DNA from: Nocardioides sp.
GTDB lineage: Bacteria > Actinomycetota > Actinomycetes > Propionibacteriales > Nocardioidaceae
Assembly: GCA_030698375.1 (NCBI GenBank)
Contig: JAUYLL010000075.1
Span: forward strand, 1-64,000
Direction: 5' to 3'
Length of the DNA: 64,000 bases
The first letter of the stretch is position 1. Each line of letters begins with the position of its first letter. The translations under genes were made by a program, and so were the position numbers. Shown in pieces: positions 52,527 through 60,081 of this stretch. Under the pieces are notes generated by a model. That model did no database searches, was not told where the DNA came from, and was given only the letters and a program-made list of their open reading frames with translations.

Positions 52527-53240
52527 TCAGGCGGGCTTGTGGAAGTACAGCACCATGCTCTTGCCCATCACCGGGTTGAGCACGGCCTCGGCGGCACGGG
52601 TGGCGAGCGGGCGCTTCATGATGTCCCAGACCAGAATCTGGTGGTAGGCCTTGGCCAGCGGGTGGTCGTCCTTGCGGACGCCGACCGCGCACTTGATCCA
52701 CCAGTACGGCGTGTGCAGGCCGTGGGCGTGGTCCTTGCCGTCGAACTCCAGGCCAGCGTTGCGCATCTTCCCAACCAGCTCCTTGTCGGAGTAGATCCGG
52801 ATGTGGCCGCCGGGGGTGTTGTGGTAGTCCTCGGAGAGCTTCCAGCACACGATCTCGGGGAACCAGCGCGGGACGCTGACCGCGAGGGTCCCGCCCGGGC
52901 GCAGCACCCGCACGAGCTCGTCGATGGCCTGGATGTCGGCGGGAATGTGCTCGAGCACCTCGGCGGCGACGATCCGGTCGAACTCGCCGTCGGCGAACGG
53001 CAGGGCGAGGGCGTCGCCCTCCTTGATGTCGGCGTCACCGCCGGCGGGTACCTCACCCTCGGCGCGCATCGCGGCGAAGAGCTCGCCGACCCTCGCCAGC
53101 TCGTCGGCATCCTGGTCGAAGGCGATCACGTCGGCGCCGCGGCGGTACATCTCGAACGCGTGCCGGCCGGCACCGCAGCCCATGTCGAGGACACGGTCGC
53201 CGGCCAACAGGCCCAGGCGGTCGAAGTCAACGGTCAGCAT
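52527..53240 (-). CDS. SAM-dependent methyltransferase (UbiE/Methyltransf_11-like)
   Basis: A 237-residue class I methyltransferase with SAM motif I VLDMGCGAGRHAFEMYRRG, acidic end of strand beta-2 DVIAFDQDADEL, GDALALPFADGEFDRIVAAEVLEHI and a PGG-containing RVLRPGGTLAVSVPRW. The C-terminal half (KDHAHGLHTPYWWIKCAVG) probably forms the acceptor site. Its ATG overlaps the glycosyltransferase stop by one base. Acceptor unknown; context suggests a sugar or lipid intermediate. Confidence 0.85.
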   Translation of the reverse strand: MLTVDFDRLGLLAGDRVLDMGCGAGRHAFEMYRRGADVIAFDQDADELARVGELFAAMRAEGEVPAGGDADIKEGDALALPFADGEFDRIVAAEVLEHIPADIQAIDELVRVLRPGGTLAVSVPRWFPEIVCWKLSEDYHNTPGGHIRIYSDKELVGKMRNAGLEFDGKDHAHGLHTPYWWIKCAVGVRKDDHPLAKAYHQILVWDIMKRPLATRAAEAVLNPVMGKSMVLYFHKPA

Positions 53241-54538
53241 CAGGCGGGGTCCTTCTCGTCGGTGTGCGTGGGGCGGGTGGCAGGAGGCTCGACCGGGGCT
53301 CCGGCGAGGATCTCCTCGTAGGCGGCGGCGGTGGCCAGGGCGACCGCACGCCAGCTGAAGCGTTCGAGGACCCGTCGGCGGCCGGCGGCACCCATGCGGG
53401 CGCGACGCTCAGGGTCGTCGAGCAGGGCGGCCAGCGCGTGCGTCAGTTCCCCCACGTCGCCGGGAGTGACCAGGTCGGCACACTCACCGTCGGGACCGAC
53501 GACCTCGGGGATGGCGCCGGCGCGGCTGACCACGAGCGGGGTCTCGCAGGCCATCAGCTCAGCCGTCGGCAGGGAGAAGCCTTCGTACAGGGACGGGACG
53601 CAGGCCACCTCGGCCGACCCCATCACCTCGACGAGCTCGGCATCGCTGATGCCGTGCACGAACCGGACCGAGTCGCCGATCGCGAGCTGGTCGATGAGCT
53701 GCTCGGTGCGTCCGCCCGGCGCGGGCTTGGAGACCAGCAGCAACTCGACGTCGCGCTCGGTGCGCAGCTTGGCAAAGGCCTCGAGCAGCGTCGCGATCCC
53801 CTTCATCGGGGTGTCGGCGCTCGCCATCGCGACGATGCGGCCGGGGGCCCGCGGCGTCGTCGGCGGGACGAATACGTCGTCGACGCCCAGCGGGATGACC
53901 TGCAGCCGCTCGATGTCGACGCCGAAGTCCGCGGAGATGTCGCGGCGCGAGGACTCGGAGACCGTGAGGATCTTGTCGAGCTGGCGCGCGACCTTGCCCT
54001 GCATGCGCAGGAAGCCGTACCAGCGACGCAGCGACACCTGGCGGCGCGCGCGGCGGAACCACCCCAGCTGGGCGGTCGCCGCGAGGTCCACCCGGCGGTC
54101 GAAGGTGATCGGGTGGTGGATCGTGGTGATCAGCGGCAGGCCGGCCTCGGCGATGTCCCGCATGCCGTAGCCGAGCACCTGGTTGTCATGCGCGATGTCG
54201 AACTCCCCCGCGCGGGCCTCGAGCAGGCGTGCGACACGCTTGGAGAAGGTCTTCGGCTCCGGGAAGCCGGCCGTGCACATCGTCGCGAACTCCTCGACAT
54301 CGATGAGGTCGCGGAACTCGGTGGGCCACGGAACCCGGAACGGGTCGGGCTCGCGGTAGAGGTCGAGACTGGGCACCTTGGTCAGGGACACGCCCTCGTC
54401 GAGCTCGGGGTAGGGCTGCCCGGAGAAGACCTCGACCTCGTGACCGAGAGCCACCAGCTCACGACTGAGGTGGCGGACGTACACGCCCTGCCCGCCGCAG
54501 TGCGGCTTGGAACGGTACGACAACAGTGCGACGCGCAC
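53240..54538 (-). CDS. Glycosyltransferase family 4 (GT-B)
   Basis: A 432-residue GT-B glycosyltransferase. N-terminal half: VALLSYRSKPHCGGQGVYVRHLSRELVALGHEVEVFSG. C-terminal nucleotide-sugar half: VIPLGVDDVFVPP, then FVHGISDAELVEVMGSAEVACVPSLYEGFSLPTAELMACETPLVVSRAGAIPEVV, which contains the E-x7-E donor motif. GTG at complement 54536-54538 has GGAGG 6 bases upstream, and a perfect KstR box lies 23 bases away. It heads the operon with a methyltransferase and the alpha/alpha-barrel protein. A longer TTG start at 54685 would overlap kstR and is unlikely. Confidence 0.87.
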   Translation of the reverse strand: MRVALLSYRSKPHCGGQGVYVRHLSRELVALGHEVEVFSGQPYPELDEGVSLTKVPSLDLYREPDPFRVPWPTEFRDLIDVEEFATMCTAGFPEPKTFSKRVARLLEARAGEFDIAHDNQVLGYGMRDIAEAGLPLITTIHHPITFDRRVDLAATAQLGWFRRARRQVSLRRWYGFLRMQGKVARQLDKILTVSESSRRDISADFGVDIERLQVIPLGVDDVFVPPTTPRAPGRIVAMASADTPMKGIATLLEAFAKLRTERDVELLLVSKPAPGGRTEQLIDQLAIGDSVRFVHGISDAELVEVMGSAEVACVPSLYEGFSLPTAELMACETPLVVSRAGAIPEVVGPDGECADLVTPGDVGELTHALAALLDDPERRARMGAAGRRRVLERFSWRAVALATAAAYEEILAGAPVEPPATRPTHTDEKDPA

Positions 54539-54561
54539 TGACCACCTCCGAATGACGAAAC

Positions 54562-54575
54562 TGTAACGTGTTTCA
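54562..54575. promoter_or_regulatory. KstR operator between glycosyltransferase and kstR, perfect match
   Basis: TGTAACGTGTTTCA fits all eight fixed bases of TnnAACnnGTTnnA. It is 23 bases from the glycosyltransferase start and 103 from kstR, so it may serve autoregulation of kstR and control of the glycan-type operon. Confidence 0.9.
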
Positions 54576-54678
54576 TTATGCCTGCGATCGGGCACTGATG
54601 CCGCTGTTAGTCTGACACCGCATCCTGTCACGGGGTTTTCGGTCCCGTGGACCCGCTCAGTCCCCTCCAGGAGAGACC

Positions 54679-55287
54679 TTGGCAACCCTCAGCTCGCTGT
54701 CGCAGGAGGAGCTCGGGTCCGCCGCGCAGCGCGAGCGGCGGCGCCGGATCCTCGACGCCACGATCGCCCTGGCCTCGAAGGGCGGCTTCGACGCGGTCCA
54801 GATGCGGGCCGTCGCCGAGAAGGCCGACGTCGCCCTGGGCACCCTCTACCGCTACTTCCCCTCCAAAATTCACCTGCTGGTCTCCGCCCTCGGCCGCGAG
54901 TTCGAGCGTGCCCAGGCCGGGTTCGACCAGCGCACGCTCACCGGCGAGACGGCCGCTGACCGAGTGATCCACGTCCTCAACCGGAACACCCGCGGCATGC
55001 AGCGCGAGCCGCAGCTCACCGAGGCGCTCACCCGCGCGTTCATGTTCGCCGACTCCTCGGTCGCCAACGAGATCCACATCGCCGGCATGTACCTCACCGA
55101 CATGCTCACCCGGGCCATGAAGGGCCCCGAGGGCGACGACGCCGAGCCCACCGAGGAGAACATCGCCATCGCCAAGGTCATCGGTGACGTGTGGATGTCG
55201 AACCTCGTGGCGTGGGTGACCGGACGTGCCTCGGCCGCCGACGTGTCGAAGTCGATGGACGTGGCCGTCCGGCTCATCCTCCGCTGA
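54679..55287 (+). CDS. kstR: TetR-family repressor KstR
   Basis: A 202-residue repressor of the upper sterol pathway; in mycobacteria it responds to 3-oxo-cholestenoate-CoA-type ligands. The helix-turn-helix region ERRRRILDATIALASKGGFDAVQMRAVAEKADVALGTLYRYFPSKIHLLVSALGREFERAQ is nearly identical to mycobacterial KstR, and VIGDVWMSNLVAWVTGRASAADVSKSMDVAVRLIL closely matches its C-terminus. TTG start at 54679 with AGGAGA upstream. Its own promoter region holds a perfect operator. Confidence 0.96.
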   Translation: MATLSSLSQEELGSAAQRERRRRILDATIALASKGGFDAVQMRAVAEKADVALGTLYRYFPSKIHLLVSALGREFERAQAGFDQRTLTGETAADRVIHVLNRNTRGMQREPQLTEALTRAFMFADSSVANEIHIAGMYLTDMLTRAMKGPEGDDAEPTEENIAIAKVIGDVWMSNLVAWVTGRASAADVSKSMDVAVRLILR

Positions 55288-55290
55288 GGC

Positions 55291-56046
55291 TCAGCCGCCG
55301 AACGCGTGGGTCGCCGTCGCGCCACCGTCGACGGCAATCTCGGCCCCGGTGACGAAGCTGCTCTCGTCGCTGGCGAGGAACGTGTAGACCCCGACCATGT
55401 CGGTGGGACTGCCGACCCGCTTCAGCGCCACCTTGGTCGCGCCGTACTCCATGGCCGCGTCGCCTCCGTGCACCCGGGTCATGCCGGTGTCGATCATCCC
55501 GGGGTGCACCGAGTTCGCCCGGATGCCGCGGGCGCCGCACTCCATGGCGATGGCCTTCGTCATGCCGCGGATCGCCCACTTCGAGGCGACGTACGCCGAC
55601 AGCGTCGGCATCCCGCCGAGCCCCTCCACCGACGAGGCGTTCACGATGCTGCCGCCGCCGTTGCGCTTCATCGTCGGGACGACCGCGCGCATGCCCAGCC
55701 AGGTGCCCGTCTGGTTGATCGAGATGAGGCGCTCGTAGTCGGCGAGCGACATGTCGTCGATCGAGGAGAACACCAGGATCCCGGCGTTGTTCACCAGGAC
55801 GTTCACCGGGCCGAAGGTCGTCTCGGCGAGCGCGACGACGTCAGTCCACGACTCCTCGCTGCTCACGTCGTGGTGGGCGAAGGCGGCCGCCTCCCCGAGC
55901 TCGTCGGCCAGGGCCTTGCCGGGCTCGTCGGCCACGTCGGCGATGACCACCCGTGCGCCCTCGGCGACGAAGCCGCGACTGATCGCCGCGCCCTGTCCCT
56001 GCGCGCCGCCGGTGACGATCGCGATCTTTCCGTCCAGTCGTGCCAT
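55291..56046 (-). CDS. Short-chain dehydrogenase, FabG3/hydroxysteroid-type
   Basis: A 251-residue SDR with TGGAQGQGAAISRGF, NNAGILVFSSIDDM, catalytic Ser in NASSVEGLGG and Y-x3-K in AYVASKWAI, and the C-terminal TGAEIAVDGGATATHAF. The overall pattern resembles 3-alpha/20-beta-hydroxysteroid dehydrogenases such as mycobacterial FabG3, so oxidation or reduction of a steroid hydroxyl is plausible. It follows the ChsB1-like gene by 38 bases and converges with kstR after 3 bases. Confidence 0.85.
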   Translation of the reverse strand: MARLDGKIAIVTGGAQGQGAAISRGFVAEGARVVIADVADEPGKALADELGEAAAFAHHDVSSEESWTDVVALAETTFGPVNVLVNNAGILVFSSIDDMSLADYERLISINQTGTWLGMRAVVPTMKRNGGGSIVNASSVEGLGGMPTLSAYVASKWAIRGMTKAIAMECGARGIRANSVHPGMIDTGMTRVHGGDAAMEYGATKVALKRVGSPTDMVGVYTFLASDESSFVTGAEIAVDGGATATHAFGG

Positions 56047-56084
56047 GGGTCTCTCGTCCGTTCTGTGGGAGGGGATGGGGGTGC

Positions 56085-56996
56085 TCAGCCGAGCGTCATC
56101 ACGGAGTCGGCGGCGAAGCTGAGCGCGGGGTCGCGCTCGTCGAAGTAGGACCCGACCTGCGTCTGCAGGTCGGCCAGGTCCCAGGTGTCGCCGGTGGCGT
56201 CGAAGCGCCGCTCGACGACGGGGGCCGAGAGCAGCGCGACCATGCCGCCGTACACGACGAAGACCTGGCCGTTGATGGCGTCGGCCGCGGGCGAGGCGAG
56301 GTAGGCCACGAGCGGGGCGACGTGCTCGGGCGAGAGCGGATCGATGGACGACCCCGACTCGTCGGCGCCGAAGACGTGGTCCGTCATCGCCGTCCGGGCC
56401 CGCGGGCAGATGGCATTCGCGCGGACGCCGGCCTTGCCGAGCCCCCGCGCGGTGGAGAGCGTGAGGGCGGTGATGCCGGCCTTGGCCGCGGCGTAGTTCG
56501 CCTGGCCCGGGGACCCGACGAGGAACGCCTCGGACGCGGTGTTCACCACGCGCCCGTACACCTGCTCACCCGAGGCCTTGTGCAGGCCCCGCCAGTACGA
56601 CGCCGCGTTGCGGGAGAGCATGAAGTGCCCCCGGAGGTGGACCTTGATAACGAGGTCCCACTCCTCATCGGACATGTTGAAGAGCATCCGGTCGCGCAGC
56701 ACACCTGCGTTGTTGACCACGATGTCCAGCCGCCCGAGGTCCTCGGCGGTGGCTGCCATGAGCGCGTCAGCGGTGGACCGCTCCCCCACGTCCCCGGCCA
56801 CGACGGTGGCCTGGCCGCCGGCTCCACGGATCTCCTCGGCTGCCTCGTCGGCGGCCCCGGGGAGGTCGTTGATGACGACGTGGGCGCCGGCCCGGGCCAG
56901 CGCGACGGCCTCGGCCTTACCGAGGCCGGCGCCGGCGCCGGTGACGATCGCGACGCGGCCGTCGAGGGAGAGATCAGAGGGGGTGTGCTCGGACAT
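56085..56996 (-). CDS. chsB1: Steroid side-chain hydroxyacyl-CoA dehydrogenase, ChsB1/Hsd4A-like
   Basis: A 303-residue SDR with TGAGAGLGKAEAVALARAGAHVVINDLPG, NNAGVLRDRMLFNMSDEEWDLVIKVHLRGHF, catalytic Ser in NTASEAFLVGSPGQ and Y-x3-K in NYAAAKAG, and a C-terminal extension beyond the SDR core. It resembles Rv3502c (ChsB1), which oxidises side-chain 3-hydroxyacyl-CoA. Its link to a ferredoxin gene just upstream repeats Rv3502c-Rv3503c. ATG at complement 56994-56996. Confidence 0.88.
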   Translation of the reverse strand: MSEHTPSDLSLDGRVAIVTGAGAGLGKAEAVALARAGAHVVINDLPGAADEAAEEIRGAGGQATVVAGDVGERSTADALMAATAEDLGRLDIVVNNAGVLRDRMLFNMSDEEWDLVIKVHLRGHFMLSRNAASYWRGLHKASGEQVYGRVVNTASEAFLVGSPGQANYAAAKAGITALTLSTARGLGKAGVRANAICPRARTAMTDHVFGADESGSSIDPLSPEHVAPLVAYLASPAADAINGQVFVVYGGMVALLSAPVVERRFDATGDTWDLADLQTQVGSYFDERDPALSFAADSVMTLG

Positions 56997-57070
56997 GCAG
57001 GCAGGGCCTTTCTTCGCAGGGTGCGCAGGAGCGCGCGGTACAGGGCGTCGGACGCCGGGTGCGGGGTTGG

Positions 57071-57265
57071 TCAGTCCTCGAGGCTGATCGCGGCTCGTGG
57101 ACAGGAGGCGACCGCCTGCTCCACCCGCGAGCGGTTCTCCTCGGTGACCTCGTCGTCGAGGACGTGCAGCATGTCGTCGTCGTCGACCTGGAAGACATCG
57201 GGGGCGACGGCCTCGCACAGCGCGTTGGCCTCGCAGAGCTCGTAGTCGACCTTGACCTTGGTCAT
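57071..57265 (-). CDS. [3Fe-4S]/[4Fe-4S]-type ferredoxin (P450 electron donor)
   Basis: A 64-residue single-cluster ferredoxin. Cluster ligands C11 and C17 (LCEANALC) and a distal SCPRAAI Cys-Pro; the Ala at the usual second-Cys site fits the [3Fe-4S] group that reduces bacterial P450s. It corresponds in place and type to FdxD (Rv3503c). With a ferredoxin reductase 500 bases away it is the likely redox partner of the CYP125 enzymes. ATG at complement 57263-57265. Confidence 0.9.
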   Translation of the reverse strand: MTKVKVDYELCEANALCEAVAPDVFQVDDDDMLHVLDDEVTEENRSRVEQAVASCPRAAISLED

Positions 57266-57314
57266 CGCGGTTCCTCTCGTTGTAGGGATGTCGATGGGCG
57301 GAGACGGCGGCCGG

Positions 57315-57776
57315 TCAGCCGACCATCTTGCTGTGGTCCCAGGAGGCGGTCTTGTCGGGCGTGACCACCACGGCAACCCGCTTCTGGGCCTGGCGTCCGA
57401 CCTCGGCGGCACCGAGCTCGCCGATGTCGGCGCCGCCGACCATCCGGGTGGCGACCAGGTGGCCGAGGCGCGCGATCTCGGTGGTGTCGCGCACCAGCTC
57501 GGCTGTGCCGGTGATCGAGGCGCCGCGGAGCTCGAAGTAGTCCGTGCCGCTCTCCACCAGGCAGCTGATCCGCGGGTCCCGCTCGAGGTTACGGATCTTC
57601 TGCGACCGTCCGTAGGTCCAGAAGCAGATCTTGCCGTCGTCCACCACGTAGAAGAGGGTCGACAGGTGGGGAGCACCGTCCGGACCGATCGTGGCGACCT
57701 GCACCTTCATCTCGGAGCGGAGATAGTCCTCCAGCTCCTCCGGGGTGAGCTTGATCTTGTCGCGACCTGCTGACAT
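57315..57776 (-). CDS. PPOX-class flavin/F420-binding split-barrel protein
   Basis: A 153-residue protein of the pyridoxamine 5'-phosphate oxidase-like split-barrel fold: VQVATIGPDGAPHLSTLFYVVDDGKICFWTYGRSQKIRNLERDPRISCLVESG is the flavin/F420-binding core. Such proteins are often F420-dependent reductases in actinobacteria. Its ATG overlaps the ferredoxin reductase stop by one base. The steroid function, if any, is unknown. Confidence 0.8.
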   Translation of the reverse strand: MSAGRDKIKLTPEELEDYLRSEMKVQVATIGPDGAPHLSTLFYVVDDGKICFWTYGRSQKIRNLERDPRISCLVESGTDYFELRGASITGTAELVRDTTEIARLGHLVATRMVGGADIGELGAAEVGRQAQKRVAVVVTPDKTASWDHSKMVG

Positions 57777-58762
57777 CAGCTTCCTTCCGAGGAATGGCCA
57801 GGGAACACGTGGGCGTCGGGGTCGATGTCGACCGCGGCGTTGTTGACGGCGGTGGCAACCTCGCCGAAACCGACGGCGATGAGGCGGACCTTGCCGGGGT
57901 ACTCGGTGACGTCCCCGGCGGCGTACACCCGGGGCAGGTTCGTGCGCATCGCCGGGTCGACGAGGATGTGGCGCTTGTCGAGGTCCAGACCCCACTCCTT
58001 GAGGGGGCCGAGGTCGGCGAGGAAGCCCAGGGCGGCGATCACCGCCTGCGCGGGGCGCCGGTGGGTCTCCCCGGAGTCGGCGTCGGTGACCTCGATCTCC
58101 GCGAGCGCGCCGTCCTCGCCGGGCAGCAGGGCGGTGACGGTCGCCGGCGTGACGATCTCGACCGACGACGTCTGGACCGCGGTGACGGTGGACGCGTGGG
58201 CGCGGAACGCAGTGCGGCGGTGCACCAGCGTCACCGACTTCGCGATCGGCTCGAGGTGATGGGCCCAGTCGAACGCACTGTCCCCGCCACCCACCACCAC
58301 GACGTCCTGGCCGGCGTAGACGTCGAGCTTCGGGACGAAGAACGCCAATCCCCGCCCCTCCCAGTCCTCCCCGGCCGGCAGGCCGCGAGGCTGGAAGCGC
58401 CCGATGCCGGCGGTCAGGATCACGGCGCCGGCGTCGACGACGGTCTCGTCGTCGAGCAGCACCCGCACCCGGTCGCCGCGGTGCTCGACCCCGATGGCGG
58501 TGCGCCCCAGCAGGTACGTCGGCGCGGCCGTGGCCGCCTGCTCGACGAGGTTGGCGACGAGCTCGCGCCCCTTGATCGTGGGGAAGCCGGCGACGTCGAG
58601 GATCGCCTTCTCCGGGTACATCGCGGTCACCTGCCCCCCGAGCTCGGGGAGCGAGTCGACGACGGCGACCTTCAGCTCCCGGAAGCCGGCGTAGTACGCG
58701 CCGTACAGTCCGGCCGGTCCGGCACCGACGATCAACAGGTCGGCCTCGACGGTCTCAGCCAC
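57776..58762 (-). CDS. Ferredoxin-NADP+ reductase (thioredoxin reductase-like)
   Basis: A 328-residue flavoprotein of the TrxR-like FNR class. FAD-binding ADLLIVGAGPAGLYGAYYAGF, DSLPELGGQVTAMYPEKAILDVAGFP, NADP-binding VVVVGGGDSAFDWAHHL and C-terminal VYAAGDVTEYPGKVRLIAVGFGEVATAVNNA; no CxxC redox site. The GTG at complement 58760-58762 has AGGAAGG upstream. It heads the operon fnr-ppox-fdx-chsB1-SDR, 34 bases from a perfect KstR box, and is the probable NADPH entry point for the CYP125 electron chain. Confidence 0.88.
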   Translation of the reverse strand: MAETVEADLLIVGAGPAGLYGAYYAGFRELKVAVVDSLPELGGQVTAMYPEKAILDVAGFPTIKGRELVANLVEQAATAAPTYLLGRTAIGVEHRGDRVRVLLDDETVVDAGAVILTAGIGRFQPRGLPAGEDWEGRGLAFFVPKLDVYAGQDVVVVGGGDSAFDWAHHLEPIAKSVTLVHRRTAFRAHASTVTAVQTSSVEIVTPATVTALLPGEDGALAEIEVTDADSGETHRRPAQAVIAALGFLADLGPLKEWGLDLDKRHILVDPAMRTNLPRVYAAGDVTEYPGKVRLIAVGFGEVATAVNNAAVDIDPDAHVFPGHSSEGS

Positions 58763-58796
58763 CGCGTGCCCCTTCCTGGTCACCACGTCCCGAACT

Positions 58797-58810
58797 TGGA
58801 ACGTGTTCTA
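58797..58810. promoter_or_regulatory. KstR operator of the reductase/chsB1 operon, perfect match
   Basis: TGGAACGTGTTCTA fits all eight fixed bases of TnnAACnnGTTnnA, 34 bases from the ferredoxin reductase start. The upstream mce-type operon ends 64 bases away on the same strand. Confidence 0.9.
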
Positions 58811-58873
58811 TTTTAGGGGCCCGCCCCGGGCCCGTGGCCAGCATTCCAGAAACCGGGACCGGCGGTTCCCGTC

Positions 58874-59578
58874 TCACAGGGCCTGGAGGTCCGCGACCTT
58901 CCAGCCGTCGACACCGGGCGCGTCCGAGCGGACCAGCACGACCTCGACCCGGTTCAGGTCGACCCTGGGCTCCTCGTCGCCCTCGCGGGTGGTCGTCTGG
59001 TTGACGAAGAGCAGCAACCGCACCCGGTCGCGGGAGGCTGAGATGACCGCCGCCGTGGTGACCTCCGCCTCGACCACCGCACCCTTGTCCGTGGCGTCCT
59101 GGCGGACCAGCTCGAGGGTCTGCTCGTACTCGCGGCGGAACTCCGTGGTCATGACCTCCGCTGCACGTTCGGTGCTGGCGTCGAAGTCACCGGCGTCGTA
59201 GGAGAGCACCGCGGCAACGTGACTCGTCGCTGCGACCTGGGCGGAGGTGCGGGCGTCGGCCTGCCCTGCCAGGTCCCGCCACTGGAGCAGCGCGACCACG
59301 AGAGCAACCGCGAGGGCCGCGACGAGGAGACCGACCACCACCAGGACCCACCGGCCCCGGAGTGCGGCCCACCGTGTGCTCGGAGCGGTCGGCGCCTCGG
59401 CTACCGCACCGGAGACCGACTCGGGCTCCGGGGAGACCGGTGCTGAGGGTTCCGGATCGGCAGCGGCCTCCGCCTCGGGCAGGTCCGAGCGGCAGTACCG
59501 GCAGCGGACTGCCGCTGCCTTGATGGTCTCCGCGCACCACGGGCAGGTCTTGGTCGCGTCGCTCTCGGCGGCCCTCAT
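58874..59578 (-). CDS. Mce-associated membrane protein with N-terminal zinc ribbon
   Basis: A 234-residue protein. The N-terminal 30 residues are a zinc ribbon (CPWCAETIKAAAVRCRYC, two C-x2-C pairs), followed by a 40-residue Ala/Pro/Glu-rich linker, one membrane segment (residues about 76-98, VLVVVGLLVAALAVALVVALL) and an extracytoplasmic NTF2-like domain ending VVLVRSDAPGVDGWKVADLQ. Mas proteins stabilise Mce transporters (family knowledge). It overlaps the preceding mas gene by 4 bases and is the last gene of the mce operon. Confidence 0.86.
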   Translation of the reverse strand: MRAAESDATKTCPWCAETIKAAAVRCRYCRSDLPEAEAAADPEPSAPVSPEPESVSGAVAEAPTAPSTRWAALRGRWVLVVVGLLVAALAVALVVALLQWRDLAGQADARTSAQVAATSHVAAVLSYDAGDFDASTERAAEVMTTEFRREYEQTLELVRQDATDKGAVVEAEVTTAAVISASRDRVRLLLFVNQTTTREGDEEPRVDLNRVEVVLVRSDAPGVDGWKVADLQAL

Positions 59579-60081
59579 CCGACGAACTCCAGCTGGGAGG
59601 TCAGCCAGCGGTCCGACTCCCGGACCAGCTCCAGCTGCAAGCGGTAGAAACGAGGCTGGGGCTCCTCGGTGCTGATGTTGCTCACCTCTCCGTCGACCAC
59701 GACGATGACCTGTGCCCGGTCGTCCGTCAGGGAGACCACCCCGGCAGAGACGATGTCGCCCCGCGAGACCGACTGGTTCTGCCGCGCACCGATGGCGATG
59801 TCGTCACGACTCTCCTCGAACTGCTCGGCGAACTCCCCCGTGGCGCCGGCGAGCACGCGATCCAACGAGTCGTCGACCTCGCGGTAGTCGATGGTCGTGA
59901 ACGCGCGGGCCTGCGAGCGGGCCGCAGCAAGAGCGGCGTCGCGGTCCTCCTCATCGGCGGAGAGGGCGCGTACCTCGAGCAGGACCAGGACGAGCGCGAC
60001 GGCGAGGGCCAGGGCGACGGCGAGCAACGAGGCCGTCCTCCACCCGAACCGCAGCCGCTCGCCCAGACGGGCGAGGGTCAT
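59575..60081 (-). CDS. Mce-associated membrane protein
   Basis: A 168-residue protein with one N-terminal membrane segment (residues 18-37, ASLLAVALALAVALVLVLLE), then an extracytoplasmic NTF2-like domain: RAFTTIDYREVDDSLDRVLAGATGEFAEQFEESRDDI is the family signature. It overlaps both neighbours by 4 bases. It corresponds to the second protein of the Rv3493c-Rv3492c pair after mce4F. Confidence 0.87.
   Translation of the reverse strand: MTLARLGERLRFGWRTASLLAVALALAVALVLVLLEVRALSADEEDRDAALAAARSQARAFTTIDYREVDDSLDRVLAGATGEFAEQFEESRDDIAIGARQNQSVSRGDIVSAGVVSLTDDRAQVIVVVDGEVSNISTEEPQPRFYRLQLELVRESDRWLTSQLEFVG

Noticed and set aside
54539-54685. Longer glycosyltransferase starting at TTG 54685
   Set aside because: The added 49 residues are unrelated to GT4 and would overlap the KstR operator and the kstR start; GTG 54538 has a good Shine-Dalgarno.
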